A model generated the notes under the pieces. It saw only the letters and a list, made by a program, of their open reading frames with translations. It had not been told where the DNA came from and did no database searches. Shown piece after piece: positions 6,527 through 6,966 of a DNA stretch of 6,966 bases (positions are counted from its first letter, which is position 1; each line of letters begins with the position of its first letter). The translations under genes were made by a program, and so were the position numbers. Source of the stretch: Actinomycetota bacterium (GTDB taxonomy: Bacteria; Actinomycetota; Thermoleophilia; Solirubrobacterales; Solirubrobacteraceae); assembly GCA_005788585.1 (NCBI GenBank), contig SYBY01000173.1, positions 1-6,966 of the forward strand, in the 5' to 3' direction.

Positions 6527-6547
6527 GGTCCGTCTCGCCGTACGGGC

Positions 6548-6584
6548 ATGGTGACGGTGCCTGACCGGTCACGGCACCGACCAT
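6548..6584 (+). terminator. Strong compound hairpin after the membrane-protein gene
   Basis: ATGGT (6548-6552) pairs with ACCAT (6580-6584), and CGGTGCC (6555-6561) pairs with GGCACCG (6573-6579). Inside them the self-complementary TGACCGGTCA (6562-6571) adds three more pairs around a CCGG loop. The stem totals 15 base pairs, interrupted only by a GA bulge on the left and a single C bulge on the right. It lies 21 bases after the stop of the membrane-protein gene and about 60 bases before the trpS minus-10 element. A terminator for the upstream gene is the simplest reading, although no T-run follows. The palindromic core could instead be an operator for trpS. Confidence 0.6.
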
Positions 6585-6609
6585 CTGGCCGAGCCGAGTC
6601 CTCCCGCGT

Positions 6610-6623
6610 GTCCCACCGGGGAC
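6610..6623 (+). other. Small hairpin upstream of the trpS promoter
   Basis: GTCCC (6610-6614) and GGGAC (6619-6623) form a perfect five-base-pair stem around the loop ACCG. It falls just upstream of the trpS minus-10 element, where a minus-35 element would be expected. In sequence this rich in G and C such short stems arise often by chance, so it is recorded only as an observation. Confidence 0.2.
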
Positions 6624-6644
6624 CGGAGCGACGGCCGACTCATC

Positions 6645-6650
6645 TAGATT
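6645..6650 (+). promoter_or_regulatory. Leaderless-type minus-10 element of trpS
   Basis: TAGATT matches the actinobacterial TANNNT minus-10 consensus and is followed by exactly seven bases and the GTG start of trpS at 6658. No Shine-Dalgarno sequence precedes the GTG. The arrangement predicts a transcript that begins at or next to the start codon. It is an A/T-rich island in otherwise very GC-rich intergenic DNA. No good minus-35 match was found at 16-18 bases upstream. Confidence 0.6.
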
Positions 6651-6657
6651 CCGCAGC

Positions 6658-6966
6658 GTGCGCATCTTCTCCGGCATCCAGCCCACGGGCCGTAAGCACC
6701 TCGGGAACTACATCGGGGCGATCCAGCAGTTCGTCGAGGGACAGGACCGGGGCGATCCGGCGATCTACTGCCTCGTCGACCTGCACGCGATCACCGTCAA
6801 CTACGAGCCCGCCGTGCTGCGCGAACGCGTGTACGACACCACGGCGATCCTGCTGGCGGCCGGGCTCGATCCCGAGCGCTGCATCCTGTTCCGCCAGGGC
6901 GACGTCCCCGAGCACACCGAGCTCTGCTGGCTGCTGTCGTCGGTGACCGCCATCGGCGAGCTCAAC
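6658..6966 (+). CDS. trpS: Tryptophan--tRNA ligase, N-terminal part (runs off the window)
   Basis: This is a class I aminoacyl-tRNA synthetase that charges tRNA(Trp) in the cytoplasm. The first 103 codons are present, about a third of the usual ~330 residues, and the frame is open to the last base. The N-terminus MRIFSGIQPTGRKHLGNYIGA is the hallmark of bacterial TrpRS: the segment PTG..HLGN (9-17) carries the HIGH-type ATP-binding motif as KHLGN. Further family features are YCLVDLHAIT (38-47) and FRQGDVPEHTELCWLLS (78-94). The KMSKS loop would be beyond the window. GTG 6658 is chosen because the protein begins there at the normal family position and a minus-10 element lies seven bases upstream. 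The gene is monocistronic from its own promoter as far as can be seen, separated from the upstream membrane-protein gene by a strong hairpin. Confidence 0.95.
   Translation, partial: MRIFSGIQPTGRKHLGNYIGAIQQFVEGQDRGDPAIYCLVDLHAITVNYEPAVLRERVYDTTAILLAAGLDPERCILFRQGDVPEHTELCWLLSSVTAIGELN

Noticed and set aside
5248..6549. Minus-strand frame opposite the membrane protein that ends in the helicase region
   Set aside because: Its product is low-complexity Ala/Thr/Arg sequence. The plus strand encodes a coherent multi-helix protein with an internal repeat.
5623..6564. Alternative plus-strand frame of 313 codons over the membrane-protein gene
   Set aside because: The translation is extremely Arg/Gly-rich and lacks the hydrophobic periodicity of the frame that ends at 6526.
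6527..6657. T-box or trp attenuator controlling trpS
   Set aside because: No T-box consensus, Trp-rich leader peptide or antiterminator layout is visible, and the minus-10 position implies a leaderless transcript that would exclude such a leader.
6548..6946. Alternative frames over the trpS start (plus-strand 6548-6946 and minus-strand 6640-6915)
   Set aside because: The trpS frame from 6658 has unmistakable TrpRS motifs. The other frames are Ser/Arg-rich shadows.

Overview
The window is a stretch of bacterial chromosome of very high GC content (by eye about 70% or more after base ~185). Third codon positions are almost always G or C, and GTG or TTG starts are common. The glycine decarboxylase P-protein is split into two subunits (gcvPA/gcvPB), promoters look leaderless, and the genes of unknown function have an actinobacterial flavour. 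Together these suggest a high-GC actinobacterium, possibly of the Thermoleophilia/Solirubrobacterales. That placement is an inference and was not tested by any search.

Layout. Bases 1-~185 are anomalous, mid-to-low-GC sequence with homopolymer runs. It joins abruptly to the C-terminal third of gcvPA, which runs to 633. gcvPB (630-2159, +) is complete and overlaps gcvPA by four bases, so the two P-protein subunits form a translationally coupled pair for glycine cleavage. A perfect 10-bp inverted repeat lies over the gcvPB stop codon and serves as a candidate bidirectional terminator with the convergent gene. On the minus strand follow a small secreted-repeat lipoprotein (2166-2699) and, 36 bases upstream of it, a 971-residue superfamily 2 helicase-like ATPase (2736-5651) that carries a predicted membrane hairpin near its C-terminus. 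Eight bases separate that helicase from a divergent plus-strand gene for a polytopic membrane protein with an internal duplication (5660-6526). A 131-base intergenic region (6527-6657) holds a strong compound hairpin and a leaderless-type promoter. The window ends inside trpS (6658 onward, +), of which the first 103 codons are present.

The gcvPA/gcvPB pair and trpS are housekeeping genes. The less ordinary part is the middle block: a helicase with a membrane segment, followed in the same direction by a lipoprotein and flanked by a divergent multi-spanning membrane protein. Nothing in the sequence proves that these three work together. The window shows no CRISPR array, transposase, tRNA, rRNA or recognisable restriction-modification partner.
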